NCBI GenBank assembly: GCA_002500745.1
Contig: DLST01000018.1
Span: 1-64,000, forward strand
Source of the DNA: Sphingobacterium sp. UBA7855
GTDB lineage: Bacteria; Bacteroidota; Bacteroidia; Sphingobacteriales; Sphingobacteriaceae
Reading direction: 5' to 3'
DNA: 64,000 nucleotides
Below, in pieces: positions 19,963 to 29,438 of the stretch (position 1 is its first letter; every line of letters starts with the position of its first letter). Below the pieces are notes generated by a model that was not told where the DNA came from, ran no database searches, and was given only the letters and a program-made list of their open reading frames with translations. The position numbers were made by a program, and so were the translations under genes.

Positions 19963-20970
19963 ATGAAGAAAGCAATTCTATTTTTCGCGGCTGCCGGTCT
20001 TTTGATGACGTCATGCCAAAAATTCAAAAAGGCTGAAGGCGGTCTTGAGTATAAAATCGTAGATGATAATGCAAAAGAAAAAGCGGTATCGGGCGATTTA
20101 TTAGCACTTGACATGGTTGTGAAAACGGACAGAGATTCTACAATGCAGAGTACCTATGACATGGGAGTCCCTCAGATCGTTCAATTATATCCAGATAGTA
20201 TTATTGCAAAAAACCCAGGTGACCCTACAGGTTTATTCAAATACGTAGGTGAAGGCGATAGCTTGGTTTTCAAAATCAACTTGGATTCTATGGCTGCTAA
20301 AACACACCAACCAAAACCAGAATTCGCGGATAAATTCATCATTTACTCGATAAAGGTCAAAAAACATTTCAAAAAAGGAAAGTTGACCGATCAACAATTG
20401 GGTGAACAAGTTCAGAAATACTTTGAAGAAGAATTGAACAAGCATAAAACTGCAGAGCCTGCAAAATTGGAAAAATACATCAAGGATAAAAACTTGAAAA
20501 CAACCAAAACAGCTTCAGGTCTTCAATATGTAATTACGAAACCCGGAACAGGCGCAAATGCTAAAGTAGGTGATTCTGTCCATGTAAACTACGTAGGTTC
20601 ATTGACCACTGGAAAAGTATTTGATACAAACCTTCCTGATGTAGCTAAAAAAGAGAAAATCTTCAATGCACAACGTCCTTACGAAGCATTAAAATTCCAA
20701 TTAGGTGTTGACGGAGTAATCCCAGGTTGGACTGAAGCTTTTCAATTGTTTAACAAAGGAACGAAAGCAACTTTAGTAATCCCTTCATCTTTGGCTTACG
20801 GCGATCGCCCTTCTGGTATAATTCCTCCATACGCTCCTTTAGTATTTGAAGTAGAAGTATTGGATATCAAACCTGGAAAAGTTCCAGCACCTACAGCAAC
20901 AACTCCTGGTATGGTAGCACCTACAGGAACGACTGCTCCAGCTACAACAGCTCCAGCAACGAAAAAGTAA
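19963..20970 (+). CDS. FKBP-type peptidyl-prolyl isomerase lipoprotein
   Basis: A 335-aa exported protein. The N-terminal signal ends in the lipobox LLMTSC near residue 18, so it is a lipoprotein, probably in the outer membrane or facing the periplasm. The N-terminal half has no recognised domain. The FKBP domain spans about residues 178-305 (SGLQYVITKPGTG, VHVNYVGSLTTGKVFD, GVIPGWTEAFQL, LAYGDR, PLVFEVEVLDI). A low-complexity tail rich in Pro, Ala and Thr follows. It would speed folding of periplasmic proteins. It ends at a strong terminator. Confidence 0.94.
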   Translation: MKKAILFFAAAGLLMTSCQKFKKAEGGLEYKIVDDNAKEKAVSGDLLALDMVVKTDRDSTMQSTYDMGVPQIVQLYPDSIIAKNPGDPTGLFKYVGEGDSLVFKINLDSMAAKTHQPKPEFADKFIIYSIKVKKHFKKGKLTDQQLGEQVQKYFEEELNKHKTAEPAKLEKYIKDKNLKTTKTASGLQYVITKPGTGANAKVGDSVHVNYVGSLTTGKVFDTNLPDVAKKEKIFNAQRPYEALKFQLGVDGVIPGWTEAFQLFNKGTKATLVIPSSLAYGDRPSGIIPPYAPLVFEVEVLDIKPGKVPAPTATTPGMVAPTGTTAPATTAPATKK

Positions 20971-20990
20971 TTTAACAGTATATTTTAATA

Positions 20991-21034
20991 CAACAAAAAA
21001 GCGGTTTCATTAAGTTGAAACCGCTTTTTTGTTG
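20991..21034. terminator. Strong bidirectional terminator
   Basis: Perfect 19-bp arms at 20991-21009 and 21016-21034 around a 6-nt loop, with A- and T-runs on the two sides. It serves the convergent FKBP gene and ABC permease gene. Confidence 0.9.
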
Positions 21035-21044
21035 TACAAGATTT

Positions 21045-22214
21045 TTATGATTTAATCGTCCTTTTAATCTTCCTTATTTTCATCCATAGGATAACTACAG
21101 CCAACGTAAAGCTAATGATCATAATGATGGTCAATGAAACAAGTGCTTTATTGGTGTGGTAATTTTCCGCATGCTGTATAAATAGCAATCTAAAGATCCG
21201 GAGATAATGTGTAGACGGAATAACATTGGCAATCGCCTGCACCCATTCTGGCATCAGGCTGGATGGCCAGGTAAATCCACTCAGAATAAAAGCGGGTGTT
21301 GCAATCACCATAAGGACCTCTGTCGATTTCAGCTGCGATGGCAGTAATATACTAACCAGCACACCAATAAAACACACAGCGAGTAAAAACACAAATGTAC
21401 ACAACACAAATCGGCCAAAATCAGCTTGTAAAGGCATACGGTAATATTGGCCAAAACCCCAATATAAAACCAGAATACCGACAGACATCAATATATATGG
21501 AAAAATCTTTACAAGAATAAGTCCGATAGGATTACCGATTTTACGCACAAGATCCGGAAACGTGTTACCTTCAAACTCTGACGAAAAAGACAAAGCCAAG
21601 CCAAGGAGCAATACCTGTTGCAAGACCGTAATTAAAACCCCCGGCAGCATAAAATAGAGGTAATTGCCGCTTCGAATATTTTGCTTCACAAAGGTTGTTT
21701 TAAAAGGTTCATATTGTTGAGCAGCGATTTTGGCAGGAACACCTCGTTTCATCTGCGCCTGAATTTGGATTCCCGCTTTAAGTGTTGAAGCGCAAACATT
21801 CACCGCCATCATCGCCGTGTTGGAGGTCAATGTATTAGCTCCATCAACAAAAACAGTCATTTCGGGCAACCTGCCTTGCTGTACTCCAGAAGCAAAACCC
21901 TTGGGAATATGTACAATCGTAGTTGCCTCATATTGCATAGCAATATCTTTTGAATCAAATAAGGACGGTAATACACGGGCAACTTCAATACTCTCATTAT
22001 CGGAAAGCATATCAATGAAGGAACTGCTTAAGGGACTATTATCTTCATCGACAACAATGATCGGCATCTCCGTCACTTTGCCCTGTTGATAGACATGACC
22101 CACCAAGATACCGTACAAAACTGGCGCACCGAGAAAAAGCATCAGCAGCACTTTGTTATTGAAGAAAAGTTTAAACTCCCGTTGGATTAGTTCTATAAAT
22201 TTTTTCACATTCAA
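21045..22214 (-). CDS. ABC-2 type transporter permease
   Basis: A 389-aa permease of the YhhJ/DrrB-like group. One membrane segment near residues 20-40 is followed by a large periplasmic domain (about 45-180), then five to six C-terminal membrane segments. It lies 5 nt after the HlyD-like gene and completes a TolC-HlyD-permease export operon. No ATP-binding subunit is encoded beside it, and it has no Walker motifs of its own, so the ATPase must come from elsewhere in the genome. Confidence 0.92.
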   Translation of the reverse strand: MNVKKFIELIQREFKLFFNNKVLLMLFLGAPVLYGILVGHVYQQGKVTEMPIIVVDEDNSPLSSSFIDMLSDNESIEVARVLPSLFDSKDIAMQYEATTIVHIPKGFASGVQQGRLPEMTVFVDGANTLTSNTAMMAVNVCASTLKAGIQIQAQMKRGVPAKIAAQQYEPFKTTFVKQNIRSGNYLYFMLPGVLITVLQQVLLLGLALSFSSEFEGNTFPDLVRKIGNPIGLILVKIFPYILMSVGILVLYWGFGQYYRMPLQADFGRFVLCTFVFLLAVCFIGVLVSILLPSQLKSTEVLMVIATPAFILSGFTWPSSLMPEWVQAIANVIPSTHYLRIFRLLFIQHAENYHTNKALVSLTIIMIISFTLAVVILWMKIRKIKRTIKS

Positions 22215-22219
22215 ACCCT

Positions 22220-23176
22220 TTAATTCGCATGGAGAACCACAAGCGTTTTGGTTAATAAATCTTTAGCGCCAGCACTATCCTCAGGAACAACCTTTAGCTC
22301 AAATACAGCCTGTTGCGGATCAAAATCGGGATAGGCAGAGGCTATGCTCGCATACGAATTTAACGCCTTAATACTGATCACTTTCGCTTTAACTATTTTG
22401 TGGTTCAAATAAGGGATTTCCACTTCTACAGCAGCACCTTTTTGAAATCTTCCAATTTGGTTTTCAGGCAATGTGAACCTAAAATAGGTTGAATGATCAA
22501 GAAAGCCATTAATAATCGGATAACCTGCCATCGCCAGTTCACCAACTTTCAGATTAATGGTCTCCACGCTCATATCTTGTGGGGCAATGATATATTTTTC
22601 CCCCGCAGCAACCTTCACTTCAGACACCGCTCCGAGCGCACGTTCCTTCTGTCCCAAAGCCATAAGCTGCTGTTCTTTTCTAGCTCCCTCTTGAGCTTCA
22701 GCAAGTTCAGCCTGAGCAGCGAGATATTGATTTTTGGCCCCCTGATATTTGGCGTAGGTCTCGTCGTACTTTTGCTGCGGAATCAGGCTGTCCTGCAAAA
22801 GGGCCTCCAGCCTACCTATTGATTTTTTCGCAAATTCATATTGTTCCTTAAGACCATCTACTTTTGCCTGAAGTTGTGTCAATTGCCCTTTTGTAGCACC
22901 TTTGACTGCCATATTATATTGAGCGTCAGCAGACTGCAGCGCTCCCTTTGCCTGCTCTTCTTTCGCATCTACCTCGGGAATACTCAAAATAGCCAAGGTA
23001 TCACCCGCATGCACAAAGTCACCCTCTTCAACCAGAAGCTTCGCAATTTTCCCCGGAACCTTTGTCACAACCGTCACCTGCTCACGCTCCACTTTCCCTT
23101 CAATAGGCTTCTCTCTGTCTTGATTTGCACAAGAAACTAGGAAAAACAGCAATAATATCCCATATAAATTCTTCAT
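22220..23176 (-). CDS. HlyD-family periplasmic adaptor lipoprotein
   Basis: A membrane-fusion adaptor linking an inner-membrane permease to a TolC channel. I chose the ATG at 23176, which starts MKNLYGILLLFFLVSC, a lipoprotein signal, and lies just after the TolC stop; this gives 318 aa. An alternative ATG three codons upstream (23185) would overlap the TolC stop. An even longer frame to 23254 would overlap tolC by 77 nt and spoil the signal peptide. A biotinyl-lipoyl-like segment (GKIAKLLVEEGDFVHAGD), a coiled-coil hairpin (about residues 75-175) and a beta-barrel region follow. Confidence 0.9.
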   Translation of the reverse strand: MKNLYGILLLFFLVSCANQDREKPIEGKVEREQVTVVTKVPGKIAKLLVEEGDFVHAGDTLAILSIPEVDAKEEQAKGALQSADAQYNMAVKGATKGQLTQLQAKVDGLKEQYEFAKKSIGRLEALLQDSLIPQQKYDETYAKYQGAKNQYLAAQAELAEAQEGARKEQQLMALGQKERALGAVSEVKVAAGEKYIIAPQDMSVETINLKVGELAMAGYPIINGFLDHSTYFRFTLPENQIGRFQKGAAVEVEIPYLNHKIVKAKVISIKALNSYASIASAYPDFDPQQAVFELKVVPEDSAGAKDLLTKTLVVLHAN

Positions 23177-23177
23177 C

Positions 23178-24581
23178 TTACTCATGTATGGTTTGTAATA
23201 ATTTTCCTGATGTATGTAATAACTCCACTGCTGCAGTACGTTGCTGCAACACATTATTAAAATAGCCTAAATTGACCTTGTACCAATCGTTTTCGGCAGC
23301 CAATAATGCTGTAACATCTATCAATCCAGCTTGATACTGCTTCACCGCCATAGAAAGATTATTTTCAGCGACTTTTAATTGCTGTTCGCCAACCTTCAGC
23401 TTTTCATTGCCGGTTGTGTAAGTGACGGTATTCTTACTCAATAATAGCGTTAACTTTTCCTGTGTATCTTCCCGTTTGGTCGTATTGATATGTTGATCGA
23501 GTTTAACTTGCCTAATCTTATTCAGATGCTCGCCGCCCGTGTAGAGATCCCATTTGACGCCCACACCAACTATTAAGTTGGGAGTCCCCTTAATGGAATT
23601 GAGCGGTAAATTGACTGTACCCAATAGGGATTGGTCTTTAACAGTTAGCTTGGAATTGAATACATTCAGATAGTTTGCAGAACCAAAGGCAAAGACCGCA
23701 GGAAGCGCCCCTCCTTTTTCTTTTTTGTACACGTACTCGTAAGCTTTGGATGAAGCATCCAGTGCTTTGAGCTCAGATCGCTGCTCAACATCGGCGGGGA
23801 GCTCCGACAAAAATATAGGTTTGGGTATATAATGGATCCCACCAACTTTCTGAGAAGAGATTCCGGTTTCCTGTGCAAGCTTTTGACACAACAGGTCGCG
23901 GTTGCCCGAAAGCTCCACTTTTTTTTCCTCCAGCTCCAACAATGCCAATTTCAGTTTATCGCGATCATAAGGTATTGCAAGGCCATTTTGAATCGCTTTA
24001 TTCACCTTTTCTTGCTCTTTCTTTAATCGCTTTTCGGAATCCACGATCAATTTATCAACTTCATCCAACAACATCAGTTGATCGAAAGAAGCAATAATAT
24101 CTTTTGAAAGTGTTTCCCGGCTCGCTGATTCCAGGTACTGTTGGGCAACAGCTTTCTCCTGCAATGCTTTTATTCCATTCGGAATCTGCAGCCCCGAGAA
24201 AATAATCTGCTTCACAGACACGCCTGCATAAGCAGCTTGGCCATGTAGGCTAAATCCCGTTGCTCCTTCAAACAAGCCTAAGTTTAGTAATGGAATATTA
24301 ACCGTCGGAATATCAACGCTCCCATTGCTATGAACATAACCGTATAATCCGAGTGCGGAGATATGGGGCAGCCGATTTGCTTTTACACCCTCGGCTTCCA
24401 AACGTGCTTTATCAACTTCGTAGGCCTTCAATTTCAACTCTTTATTCGTCTGAAAAGCTTTTTGAATAATATCTTTTACCGACGGGTCAATCCAGGATTG
24501 CGCATGTAGTTTGTTTAAAAACAGAACCGATGCCAAAGTCAATAAACCCAGGCTTAACTTCTTATTCATCATATGATCCAT
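23178..24581 (-). CDS. TolC-family outer membrane efflux protein
   Basis: A 467-aa outer-membrane channel protein with a signal peptide ending near HAQS. Long amphipathic helices with heptad character alternate with beta segments, as in two OEP repeats. The start may be the first Met or the fifth residue (MNKKLSLG), which begins a more typical signal. It is the first gene of the export operon and its stop lies 1 nt before the adaptor start, which indicates coupling. Confidence 0.92.
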   Translation of the reverse strand: MDHMMNKKLSLGLLTLASVLFLNKLHAQSWIDPSVKDIIQKAFQTNKELKLKAYEVDKARLEAEGVKANRLPHISALGLYGYVHSNGSVDIPTVNIPLLNLGLFEGATGFSLHGQAAYAGVSVKQIIFSGLQIPNGIKALQEKAVAQQYLESASRETLSKDIIASFDQLMLLDEVDKLIVDSEKRLKKEQEKVNKAIQNGLAIPYDRDKLKLALLELEEKKVELSGNRDLLCQKLAQETGISSQKVGGIHYIPKPIFLSELPADVEQRSELKALDASSKAYEYVYKKEKGGALPAVFAFGSANYLNVFNSKLTVKDQSLLGTVNLPLNSIKGTPNLIVGVGVKWDLYTGGEHLNKIRQVKLDQHINTTKREDTQEKLTLLLSKNTVTYTTGNEKLKVGEQQLKVAENNLSMAVKQYQAGLIDVTALLAAENDWYKVNLGYFNNVLQQRTAAVELLHTSGKLLQTIHE

Positions 24582-24928
24582 TAACTCTTATAAAATTAGG
24601 ACAATAACCGCCTCGCTTATCTGTTTAACAATAAATCTAACGGTATGTTTGACTGCTAACTCTTTTTATTCAATATTCTTGCCAACGCGAATAACATGCA
24701 TCAATGAGGCATTCATGTACCCATAGCACCCACCAAAAAATCGCTTTTTCGAAGAAGCAAAAAATGGAATCCAATGTTTGAGCAGTTATCCACTATTATT
24801 TTTCATTTTTGCTAATTAATAAGTTATCTTTGGAGATCGAATTGAAATTTTGGTAATTAAGCGTACTACTTTATTCGATAATAATAAAAACAAGTTTTAC
24901 CCTAACCGCTGCCGCCACGCAGAAAACT
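24582..24928. other. Divergent intergenic region
   Basis: About 350 nt between the TolC and tatD genes. A plus-strand -7 element is listed separately. I found no TAnnTTTG on the minus strand for the export operon, and no gene or RNA. Confidence 0.5.
24825..24832 (+). promoter_or_regulatory. -7 promoter element for tatD
   Basis: TATCTTTG matches TAnnTTTG. A TTTG at 24808-24811 is only 13 nt upstream, too close for an ideal -33. The leader would be about 90 nt. Confidence 0.45.
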
Positions 24929-25696
24929 ATGTTGCTTACAGATACACATACACACATTTATTACCATGCAGGAACGACAAAACTGCAAGAAAATCTCCAA
25001 CGTTGCTTTGATAATGATATCCAACGTCTTTTTTTGCCGAATGTGAATAGCGCTTCCATAAAACCTGTATTTGATACCGTAGCAGCTTATCCAGAACATT
25101 GTTTTCCCATGCTTGGATTACATCCCTGCGACGTAAAGAAAAACTATGTGGAAGAGTTAGAAACCATCCGAAAGAGCTTGGAAACAAACAAAGTCCATGC
25201 CATAGGTGAGATTGGGCTGGATCTTTATTGGGATAAAAGCACGCTTGAAATTCAAAAGGATGCCTTTCGAACTCAGGTTCAATGGGCTAAAGAATTAAAT
25301 TTACCAATCGATATCCATTGTCGGGAAGCCTTTACTGAATTGTTCGAATTATTGGAAGAACTCCACGACGACAGACTGTTTGGCGTTCTGCACTGCTTTA
25401 CGGGCAGCCTGGAGCAGGCCCATCAGGCGATCGATTTAGGGTTCGCCCTTGGTATTGGCGGGGTCGTTACCTTTAAAAAAGCGGGCTTAGATCAAGTCGT
25501 TAAAGAAATCGACTTGAAGCATATCGTTCTTGAGACCGATGCACCCTATCTGGCACCTGTCCCTTTCCGCGGTAAAGAAAATGAGAGCAGCTATTTGGTT
25601 TACGTCGCTCAAAAAGTAGCTGATCTGCATCAGATTTCCGTCGAGAAGGTCGCCGAAATCACAACAGAAAATTCAAAACGTATATTTGGTATATAA
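24929..25696 (+). CDS. tatD: TatD family metal-dependent hydrolase
   Basis: A 255-aa TIM-barrel amidohydrolase of the TatD group, reported to have 3'-5' DNase or D-aminoacyl-tRNA deacylase activity depending on the member. Metal ligands are visible in DTHTHI at the N-terminus, the Glu in GEIGLDLYWD, HCREAF, the His in LHCFTG and the Asp in ETDAPYLAP. Length is normal. It is followed after 12 nt by the asparaginase gene, forming a small operon that ends in a strong terminator. Confidence 0.94.
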   Translation: MLLTDTHTHIYYHAGTTKLQENLQRCFDNDIQRLFLPNVNSASIKPVFDTVAAYPEHCFPMLGLHPCDVKKNYVEELETIRKSLETNKVHAIGEIGLDLYWDKSTLEIQKDAFRTQVQWAKELNLPIDIHCREAFTELFELLEELHDDRLFGVLHCFTGSLEQAHQAIDLGFALGIGGVVTFKKAGLDQVVKEIDLKHIVLETDAPYLAPVPFRGKENESSYLVYVAQKVADLHQISVEKVAEITTENSKRIFGI

Positions 25697-25708
25697 TTTC
25701 AAAACTCA

Positions 25709-26728
25709 ATGCATAATATCTTTATTATCTACACAGGTGGGACCATTGGAATGGTTAAAGATGAAACAGGAACATTCGTTCCTTTCGACTTTGAATTGAT
25801 CAAACGTAATCTCCCTGATTTAAGTCGCTTAGACTATAAGCTGACCGTGCACTCTTTCGAACCTATTATCGATTCATCCAACATGAAGCCTGAAATATGG
25901 ATTGAAATGGCACAAATTATTAAGGATAACTATGCGAATTACGACGGTTTTGTTATTCTACACGGTTCCGATACAATGGCTTTTACGGCCTCCGTACTGA
26001 GCTTTATGTTGGAAGGACTCCAAAAACCGGTTATATTATCGGGTTCCCAGCTGCCTATTGGCGAAATCCGAACAGATGCCCGAGAAAATATGATGACCGC
26101 CCTTGAAATCGCTTCGGCAAAACAAGATGGCGTATCTATCATACAGGAGGTATGTATTCTTTTCGACAATAAATTATTCCGTGGCAATCGCTCATTTAAA
26201 TATAATTCGGCCAAATTTGAAGCCTTTAGATCGCCAAACTATCCCGTATTAGTGGAAGCCGGTATTCACCTCAAATACAATACAGATGCTTTATTGAACA
26301 ATATTAATAAAGAATTTATCTTGCATACAAAACTCGATAATAGGGTCGCGGTATTGAAACTATTCCCCGGAATATCTGCGGAAACAATCAAAGCGGTATT
26401 AAACTCCGATGTCCGCTCCATTGTGATGGAAACATTTGGTTCAGGAAATACCACCACTGACACGTGGTTTCTGGATTTACTGAAGGAAGCGATTGAGCAG
26501 GGTAAAAACATCCTGAATATTTCTCAATGTAAAGTTGGATCGGTCGAATTAGGTCGTTATGAGACTTCACAAGGACTTAAATCTATCGGCGTGCTCAATG
26601 GCTACGACCTTACATTTGAAGCGGCAGTAACTAAATTGATGTATCTTCAAGGTGAGTTAGAAGATCAAAAAGAAGTCGCCTATTGGATTGAAAAGGATAT
26701 CCGCGGTGAATTGACTGTAAATGACTAA
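25709..26728 (+). CDS. ansA: Type I (cytoplasmic) L-asparaginase
   Basis: A 339-aa asparaginase converting asparagine to aspartate and ammonia. Both catalytic threonine motifs are present: YTGGTIGM at residues 8-15 and HGSDTMAFTAS near 85-95. There is no signal peptide, which fits the low-affinity cytoplasmic type I rather than the periplasmic type II. It shares an operon with tatD. Confidence 0.94.
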   Translation: MHNIFIIYTGGTIGMVKDETGTFVPFDFELIKRNLPDLSRLDYKLTVHSFEPIIDSSNMKPEIWIEMAQIIKDNYANYDGFVILHGSDTMAFTASVLSFMLEGLQKPVILSGSQLPIGEIRTDARENMMTALEIASAKQDGVSIIQEVCILFDNKLFRGNRSFKYNSAKFEAFRSPNYPVLVEAGIHLKYNTDALLNNINKEFILHTKLDNRVAVLKLFPGISAETIKAVLNSDVRSIVMETFGSGNTTTDTWFLDLLKEAIEQGKNILNISQCKVGSVELGRYETSQGLKSIGVLNGYDLTFEAAVTKLMYLQGELEDQKEVAYWIEKDIRGELTVND

Positions 26729-26740
26729 GGATAAATGACA

Positions 26741-26786
26741 ATAGATCAAAAAAGACTTATCACTCGATAAGTCTTTTTTGATCTAT
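26741..26786. terminator. Strong bidirectional terminator
   Basis: Perfect 21-bp arms at 26741-26761 and 26766-26786 with a 4-nt loop ACTC. A- and T-runs occur in the stem. It separates the convergent ansA and folC genes. Confidence 0.92.
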
Positions 26787-26824
26787 GTATTTCCAAAGCA
26801 TAGATTTCGCTACAATGTCAATTC

Positions 26825-28132
26825 TTATTGTTCAGTGGGCAGACCAGCAAGCACTTCCGCAACCACAAAATTACTTCCACCCACAAAAATAAGATTGCCC
26901 TGCTGATAAGCATTTTTTGCTGCATCAAATGCGGCCGTGACACTCGGAAAGTCCAGCCCATTTAATCCAAATCCAAGAGCCTCTTTACGTAATTCACTAG
27001 CTGGCAGTGCACGCGGCATATCCGGAGCAGAGAAATAATAAGTTGCGTCTTTGGGCAAATGAGGGAGCATATGTGTTAAGTCCTTATCGCGCATCGCCCC
27101 AATGACAAAGTGAAGCTTATCATAGTTTGTAGACGCCAGGTTTTTCAACACTTCATGAATTCCGTCTTCGTTGTGTCCCGTATCACAGATAACAAAAGGT
27201 TCTTTAGACAATTGTTGCCAACGTCCTTGGATCCCTGTGGTCGTTTGTACTTTCTTCAAGGCTTCATGAACGTGATGATCACTGATCGCAAAGCCCTGTT
27301 TACGCAATTCATCCACAGCTAAGAGGACGCCAGCGAGATTCTTGACCTGATAGGAACCTTTTAGATCCAGTTGGTAGTCTACTGAATGACCCGCAGTATC
27401 TGTCGCTTGTACCGTCAAATAATCTTGGTCCACGCCCATCATTTGTGTCGCATACTTGTCAGAAGCAAATTGGATCGGTGCACGTTCAAGCGCTGCCTTA
27501 TCCAAAAATACAGCAGCTGTCTCTTCAGCATATTCCGAAATAACGACAGGTGTATTTCTTTTGATAATTCCCGCCTTCTCAGCAGCAATTTCCGCCAGTG
27601 TATTACCAAGAAGATTCATGTGATCAAAACCGATATTGGTAATTACCGACAGCAAAGGCTGAATAATATTGGTGCTGTCCAAACGCCCACCAAGGCCGAC
27701 TTCAATGACAGCGATATCAACCTTATTCTTCTCGAAATAATCAAAAGCCATGGCTACAGTAATTTCGAAAAACGATGGACTGACTTCTTCTATAAGCTCG
27801 CGATGGGTACTGACAAAATCAACAACAAATTCTTTCTCACATAACTGACCATTGACACGAATACGTTCTCTGAAATCCAGTAAATGTGGTGAAGTATAGA
27901 GACCTGTCTTATATCCTGCTTCGGCCAAAATAGCGGCCAACATATGGGAGGTGGATCCTTTTCCGTTTGTACCGGCAATATGTAATGTTTTGAATTTTCG
28001 CTGTGGGTTGTCCAAAGCAGCGCAAAGTTTGATGGTATTGTCAAGGTCTTTTTTGAAGGCTGAGGCGCCATCCCTTGTAAACATAGGCAATCGAGTATAC
28101 AGATACTCGATTGCCTCATTATAAGCATTCAT
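26825..28132 (-). CDS. folC: Folylpolyglutamate/dihydrofolate synthase
   Basis: A 435-aa Mur-ligase-type enzyme that adds glutamate to dihydropteroate and to folates. The P-loop AGTNGKGST lies at about 53-61, preceded by a KTLHI strand. Other family marks are SPHLLDFRERIRVNG, the Mg-binding EVGLGGRLDSTN and DTGHNEDGI in the C-terminal domain. It is the last gene of the minus-strand TPR/Ton operon, 11 nt after tonB. The functional link to that operon is unclear; it may simply share the transcript. Confidence 0.95.
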   Translation of the reverse strand: MNAYNEAIEYLYTRLPMFTRDGASAFKKDLDNTIKLCAALDNPQRKFKTLHIAGTNGKGSTSHMLAAILAEAGYKTGLYTSPHLLDFRERIRVNGQLCEKEFVVDFVSTHRELIEEVSPSFFEITVAMAFDYFEKNKVDIAVIEVGLGGRLDSTNIIQPLLSVITNIGFDHMNLLGNTLAEIAAEKAGIIKRNTPVVISEYAEETAAVFLDKAALERAPIQFASDKYATQMMGVDQDYLTVQATDTAGHSVDYQLDLKGSYQVKNLAGVLLAVDELRKQGFAISDHHVHEALKKVQTTTGIQGRWQQLSKEPFVICDTGHNEDGIHEVLKNLASTNYDKLHFVIGAMRDKDLTHMLPHLPKDATYYFSAPDMPRALPASELRKEALGFGLNGLDFPSVTAAFDAAKNAYQQGNLIFVGGSNFVVAEVLAGLPTEQ

Positions 28133-28143
28133 GGGAATGATTT

Positions 28144-28971
28144 TTATCTTAATCTAAAATTGAATACAATCCGTCCTGTCTGCGAGTCTGGCGCATTCGG
28201 CAATTGATTCAACCGAGCACCTCTAACAGCACGCTCACATTTTTCCAATAGGGAAGGATCAGTAATTGTGGTTCCCTTCACACCAGCACGCGCATACGTT
28301 ATAACTCCCTGCTTGTTGACTCTGAACTCTACAGCAACCTTTCCCGCCTGCTGTCCATTGTCGTCGATACTTGGTCTCTGGGTGAAGCTGCGGTTTTCAA
28401 TGGATAACATCATATTGCCGTTTCCAGATCCGCCTTCGCCATAATTACTTGCCAAGGGATCCCCTAATTTGGAACCTTGATTACCCGGTGTTGTTCCTGT
28501 GCCATCACCTGCTCCAGTACCGTTATTTTTATTGCCTTTAAAAAGTGCTTTAGCATTCGCCTGTGGAGCCACCTCTTTGACTTCTTTGGTTGTTTCTGGT
28601 GCTTTCGACACCACCTTTTTCTCCGTCTTTGTAACCGCAGGAGCATCTTCCAGATCTTGCGTGACGACTGCCTTCTCAGCAACCTGTTGGGTTGGGGTCG
28701 GTGTTGGAGTTTCCACAGGATCGATACGGTCCGGACGCTCATTATTGGCGTTCGGATCTACGGAAGGCTCTTCGACACTCATATAGTCATCACCCATGCC
28801 CTCTGGAGAGGTACCATAGTTGACAATAAGCCCTCCCATACCTATCATAGGAGGTTCTTCCGCCTTAAACACCACAAAAAAACCAATCAAAAGCAACGAT
28901 GCCATGACCAAAGTCGATATCCCCAATGCCTTAGGGAAATTATTTTCTTCATGTTGAAGATGATATCTCAT
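28144..28971 (-). CDS. TonB-family energy transducer
   Basis: A 275-aa protein with a single N-terminal membrane segment (about residues 17-35). A periplasm-spanning linker rich in Pro, Thr, Val, Glu and Lys follows, then a Gly/Asn-rich stretch. The C-terminal domain (about 190-275) resembles TonB/TolA C-terminal domains (VAVEFRVNKQGVITYARAG, CERAVRGARLNQLP). With ExbB and ExbD it would pass proton-motive energy to an outer-membrane or periplasmic partner. The genes for an outer-membrane barrel and a SPOR protein in the same operon are possible partners. A TolA-like role is equally possible. Confidence 0.9.
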   Translation of the reverse strand: MRYHLQHEENNFPKALGISTLVMASLLLIGFFVVFKAEEPPMIGMGGLIVNYGTSPEGMGDDYMSVEEPSVDPNANNERPDRIDPVETPTPTPTQQVAEKAVVTQDLEDAPAVTKTEKKVVSKAPETTKEVKEVAPQANAKALFKGNKNNGTGAGDGTGTTPGNQGSKLGDPLASNYGEGGSGNGNMMLSIENRSFTQRPSIDDNGQQAGKVAVEFRVNKQGVITYARAGVKGTTITDPSLLEKCERAVRGARLNQLPNAPDSQTGRIVFNFRLR

Positions 28972-29027
28972 CGCATTAATCTCCTATATTAATAGCTGAC
29001 CATTAAACAAAAAAAGTTTAATTGTTC

Positions 29028-29438
29028 CTATTTATCTTTTTTTGGTTCTGTTGCCAATACCACTTTAATCTTCAATCGATTCGCGACATCCATTACAGAA
29101 ATAACATTTTGGATAGGAACCGTATTATCGACGTAAAGCATAATTGTCAACTCTTCTCCGGCAGCCATTTGTGATTGGATTGCAGCTTCCAACCCTTCTA
29201 TAGGAACTGGAGTTTTGTCAATAAAATAACCTAAATCTTTGGTAATCGAAACCGTAACGGTCTTTTTAGCAACAGACTGCTCTCCTGCGCTGGACTTTGG
29301 CAACAAGAGCTTGACAACTTGAGGATTAGACACTGCTGAGGCCAACAGGAAGAACAACATCAAGAAAAACATGATATCATTCAGCGCTGAAGTATGAACC
29401 TCTGCAGATGGTTTATTTTTTCTACTTCGTAAATTCAT
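29028..29438 (-). CDS. ExbD/TolR-family protein
   Basis: A 136-aa protein with a short cytoplasmic N-terminus, one membrane segment (about residues 22-44, with the key Asp in LNDIMFFLMLFFLLAS) and a periplasmic domain. The membrane Asp is needed for proton use in this family. Its start overlaps the exbB stop by one base (TAATG), indicating coupled translation. It works as part of an ExbB5-ExbD2-like motor. Confidence 0.93.
   Translation of the reverse strand: MNLRSRKNKPSAEVHTSALNDIMFFLMLFFLLASAVSNPQVVKLLLPKSSAGEQSVAKKTVTVSITKDLGYFIDKTPVPIEGLEAAIQSQMAAGEELTIMLYVDNTVPIQNVISVMDVANRLKIKVVLATEPKKDK

Noticed and set aside
23177..23254. Extended N-terminus of the HlyD-like protein
   Set aside because: It overlaps tolC by 77 nt and places 26 residues before a good lipoprotein signal peptide.
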